DNA from: JBHGBM01 sp041946965
GTDB taxonomy: Bacteria > Acidobacteriota > Terriglobia > Bryobacterales > Bryobacteraceae
Assembly (NCBI GenBank): GCA_041946965.1
Contig: JBHGBM010000109.1
Location: 1 to 16,075 of the forward strand
Direction: 5' to 3'
Length of the DNA stretch: 16,075 bases
In this document: positions 14,222-16,075 of the stretch, piece by piece
Layout of the letters: the number at the start of each line of letters is the position of its first letter
How positions within the stretch are numbered: the first letter of the stretch is position 1
Program-made: the position numbers and the translations under genes
The notes under the pieces: generated by a model
Told to the model about the DNA's origin: nothing
The model's database searches: none
The model's input: the letters and a program-made list of their open reading frames with translations, nothing else

Positions 14222-15544
14222 TCAGTTCGTTTTCACCTGCTCCTGCCAGTTATTGAGCAGGGTGAGCATTTCGTCGAGCACCGCGGGGTTCGCGTGCCGC
14301 AGGTTCTTGGTCTCGCCCGGATCTTTTTCCAGGTCCGAGAGGAACAGCGCGTCGTCGCCCTCCAGGCGTTTGCGCGAGCCGTCAGGGCCGGTGATGGAGC
14401 CGTTCTTCACCAGTTTCCAATTGCGCCGGCGCACGGCAAGCTGTCCGCCGGAGCCCCAGAAGATGGCTTCGTGCCGCAGTTTCCCGAGGATGTCGCGCCC
14501 GTCCAGCGTACGGTCCTGCGGCAGCGGCACGCCCGCCGCGGCCAGGATGGTGGGCAGGATATCCACCGCCATTCCGACTTCGTGCCTCACCTGTCCCGCC
14601 GGCACCTTGCCGGGCCAGCTTAAGATGCCGGGCACGTGCATGCCGCCGTCGAACAGGCTGAACTTCTCGCCGCGGAAGACGCCGTTCGACCCGCCCTTCG
14701 CGATCTTTCCGCCGAGGCCCGCGCGCGGCTCTTTCGTGGCGCCGTTATCGGCCTGGAAGAAGACCATGGTGTTGTCGAGCTGCCCCATCTTCTTCACCGT
14801 GCCCAGGATCTGCCCCACGGCGTCGTCGGCCGCCGCAAGCATCGCGGCGTACATGCGCCGCTCCGGATCCATGGACGCGGGAAAGCGCTCCAGGTACTTG
14901 CGCGGCGCGTGCATCGGGTAGTGCACCGCGTTGAAGGGCACGTAGAGGAAAAACGGCTGCCGCGGCTGCGCCTGTAGCCAGTTGCACGCCTCGCGGGCGA
15001 TCAGCTCCGTGAGATACTGTCCGTCTTCAAAAACTTCCTCGCGGTTGCGCCACAGATCGTGGTAGTTGACCCGCCTCGGCTCGCCCCAGTAATAGCGGTG
15101 CGAGTAGAAATCCACGCAGCCCGAGTGGAAGCCGAAGAAATGATCGAAGCCGTGCGCGTTGGGCACGGTGTCCGGGTCCGAACCGAGGTGCCACTTGCCG
15201 GTGATCGCGGTGCGGTAGCCGTGCGGCTTCAGCCACTCGGCGATGGTTTTTTCGCTGGGACGCAGCGGGGTGCCGTTGGTTATGACGCCGTTGCGCTGCG
15301 GGTAGCGGCCGGTCATGAGCGCGCCGCGGGCGGGCGCGCACACGGGCGCGTTCGAGTACCAGTTGGTGAAGCGTGCGCCGGAAGCGGCCAGCGCATCGAT
15401 GTTCGGCGTCTTCAGATCGCGGGCGCCCTGGCAGCCCAGGTCGGCGGAACCGTGATCGTCGGTGAGGAAGACGATGAAATTGGGGCGGCGTGCGGGAGCG
15501 GCGGCCGCGGCGGCCGTGCCGGCCATAAACTCGCGTCGGGTCAT
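14222..15544 (-). CDS. Tat-exported arylsulfatase-type sulfatase
   Basis: This type I sulfatase hydrolyses sulfate esters, probably on polysaccharides, outside the cytoplasm. The 440-aa product starts MTRREFMAGTAAAAAAP, a twin-arginine signal (T-R-R-x-F). Metal ligands lie in FLTDDHGSADLG (Asp29, Asp30). The maturation motif is C69-A-P-A-R73 in NAPVCAPARGALMTGR, so Cys69 is expected to become formylglycine. TGKWHLGS supplies the conserved Lys and His, and FFQADNGATKEP is the later metal and sulfate site. The C-terminal part (RRRNWKLVKN, DLEKDPGETKNL) is typical of the family. The frame stays open for another 63 codons upstream of the ATG, but those residues are basic and unlike a sulfatase, so the ATG at 15544 is the start. 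No sulfatase-maturing enzyme is in the window. A -10-like TACAGT lies 7 nt upstream. Confidence 0.95.
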   Translation of the reverse strand: MTRREFMAGTAAAAAAPARRPNFIVFLTDDHGSADLGCQGARDLKTPNIDALAASGARFTNWYSNAPVCAPARGALMTGRYPQRNGVITNGTPLRPSEKTIAEWLKPHGYRTAITGKWHLGSDPDTVPNAHGFDHFFGFHSGCVDFYSHRYYWGEPRRVNYHDLWRNREEVFEDGQYLTELIAREACNWLQAQPRQPFFLYVPFNAVHYPMHAPRKYLERFPASMDPERRMYAAMLAAADDAVGQILGTVKKMGQLDNTMVFFQADNGATKEPRAGLGGKIAKGGSNGVFRGEKFSLFDGGMHVPGILSWPGKVPAGQVRHEVGMAVDILPTILAAAGVPLPQDRTLDGRDILGKLRHEAIFWGSGGQLAVRRRNWKLVKNGSITGPDGSRKRLEGDDALFLSDLEKDPGETKNLRHANPAVLDEMLTLLNNWQEQVKTN

Positions 15545-15551
15545 CAGGCCT

Positions 15552-15557
15552 ACTGTA
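15552..15557 (-). promoter_or_regulatory. Possible -10 (TACAGT) for a leaderless sulfatase transcript
   Basis: TACAGT on the minus strand ends 7 nt before the sulfatase ATG, in the 19-bp gap after the ABC-F gene. The start point would fall on or next to the ATG. There is no Shine-Dalgarno and no clear -35. Confidence 0.35.
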
Positions 15558-15563
15558 ACCCAA

Positions 15564-16075
15564 TCAGGAGTTCGCTTCGATGGTGGAGGCGACCTCTTCC
15601 CACTCCTCCATGAGTCTTTGCAGGTTGCCGCGCCGGTCATCCAGCACCGCGGCCAGCCGCATGGTCTCGTCCGCCGAAACGAAGTTGGAAAGCGCCGCCT
15701 CGGTATCCGCGATCTCCGCTTCCAGCCGCGCAACCTCTTCCTCGATTTCGGTCTGCCGGTCCTGCAACTGGCGCAGCTTGATGGGATTCAGGCGCTTCTC
15801 CGCCGCGGGCCTGGGACGCTCCGGCGCGGCTGAGGCCGCAGCGGCTTCGGCCTGCGGCGCGGCGGTGGCGGCGGCCTGAGCGAGGCGCCACATGTAGTCC
15901 TCGTAGTTGCCCGGGTACACGGTGACGCGGCCATCGGCGACTTCGAACACGCGCGTAGCGAGCTTGTCGATGAAGTAGCGGTCGTGCGAGACGAATACCA
16001 CCGTGCCGGTGAACTCCTGGAGCGCTTCGAGCAGCACGTCCTTGGCGCGCAGGTCGAGGTGGTTGGTGGGCTCGT
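15564..16075 (-). CDS. ABC-F family ATPase, C-terminal end (5' truncated by window)
   Basis: ABC-F proteins have two fused ATPase domains and act at the ribosome in translation or antibiotic protection rather than in transport. The fragment opens with EPTNHLDLRAKDVLLEAL, the Walker B/D-loop signature of this class, then VVFVSHDRYFIDKLATRVFEV, the H-loop of the second ATPase domain, and a YPGNYEDYMW segment. An Ala/Pro-rich linker (about 55 residues after SHDR) leads to a charged coiled coil ending VASTIEANS, like the C-terminal domain of Uup-type members. The start lies beyond base 16075. The stop is 19 nt before the sulfatase start on the same strand. The family call is firm; which subfamily is less sure. 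Confidence 0.92.
   Translation of the reverse strand, partial: EPTNHLDLRAKDVLLEALQEFTGTVVFVSHDRYFIDKLATRVFEVADGRVTVYPGNYEDYMWRLAQAAATAAPQAEAAAASAAPERPRPAAEKRLNPIKLRQLQDRQTEIEEEVARLEAEIADTEAALSNFVSADETMRLAAVLDDRRGNLQRLMEEWEEVASTIEANS

Noticed and set aside
15545..15733. 63-residue N-terminal extension of the sulfatase
   Set aside because: The extra residues are Arg/Pro/Trp-rich, overlap the ABC-F gene and would bury the Tat signal; the internal ATG is the better start.

Overview
The window is GC-rich bacterial chromosomal DNA, almost wall-to-wall genes. The content points to an Acidobacteriota-type soil bacterium of the Solibacter/Bryobacterales kind: a secreted FecR plus DUF6600-like protein, a Tat-exported sulfatase, a GH95-like hydrolase, and many starts without a Shine-Dalgarno sequence. 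This placement is inference from gene content; no marker gene is present. There are 13 genes, two of them cut by the window edges. I see no rRNA, tRNA, CRISPR or insertion sequence.

Layout. 1-1128 (+) is the C-terminal part of a hybrid histidine kinase. 1132-5975 (-) is a tight four-gene operon read leftward: an (alpha/alpha)-barrel protein, an 871-aa dual glycosyltransferase, a small exported rhodanese and a secreted protein of unknown function. Its four genes are separated by 1 nt or overlap by 4 nt. It diverges from 6009-9666 (+), a PLP-dependent decarboxylase and a Tat-exported GH95-like hydrolase, across only 33 bp. 9668-10903 (-) is a geranylgeranyl-reductase-family flavoprotein. 11026-14198 (+) holds the FecR/DUF6600 protein, an adenosine-specific-kinase family protein and a coupled NAD-binding epimerase-like protein. 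14222-15544 (-) is a sulfatase and 15564 to the window end (-) is the C-terminal end of an ABC-F ATPase.

Most important observation. The rhodanese at 1905-2285 (-) has an in-frame TGA at 2034-2036. It falls exactly where the catalytic cysteine of the rhodanese loop should be (U-S-R-G-S-R-S against the usual C-R-S-G-N-R-S). The same frame continues after it with 42 residues of normal rhodanese C-terminus and ends in a TGA that overlaps the next gene's GTG start (GTGA). Downstream of the TGA the mRNA can form a perfect 7-bp hairpin with a CGUGC loop starting 22 nt from the codon, matching the general form of a bacterial SECIS element. The best reading is a selenocysteine-containing, exported rhodanese, translationally coupled within a glycosyltransferase operon. 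A simple gene caller would report a truncated 83-aa protein. The alternative, a TGC/TGT-to-TGA mutation or sequencing error, cannot be excluded from this window alone.

Genes on the two sides of the 33-bp divergent region deal largely with carbohydrate: a dual glycosyltransferase, a six-hairpin-type protein and a GH95-like hydrolase, with a sulfatase further right. Several genes have a -10-like hexamer so close to the start codon that leaderless transcription is likely.
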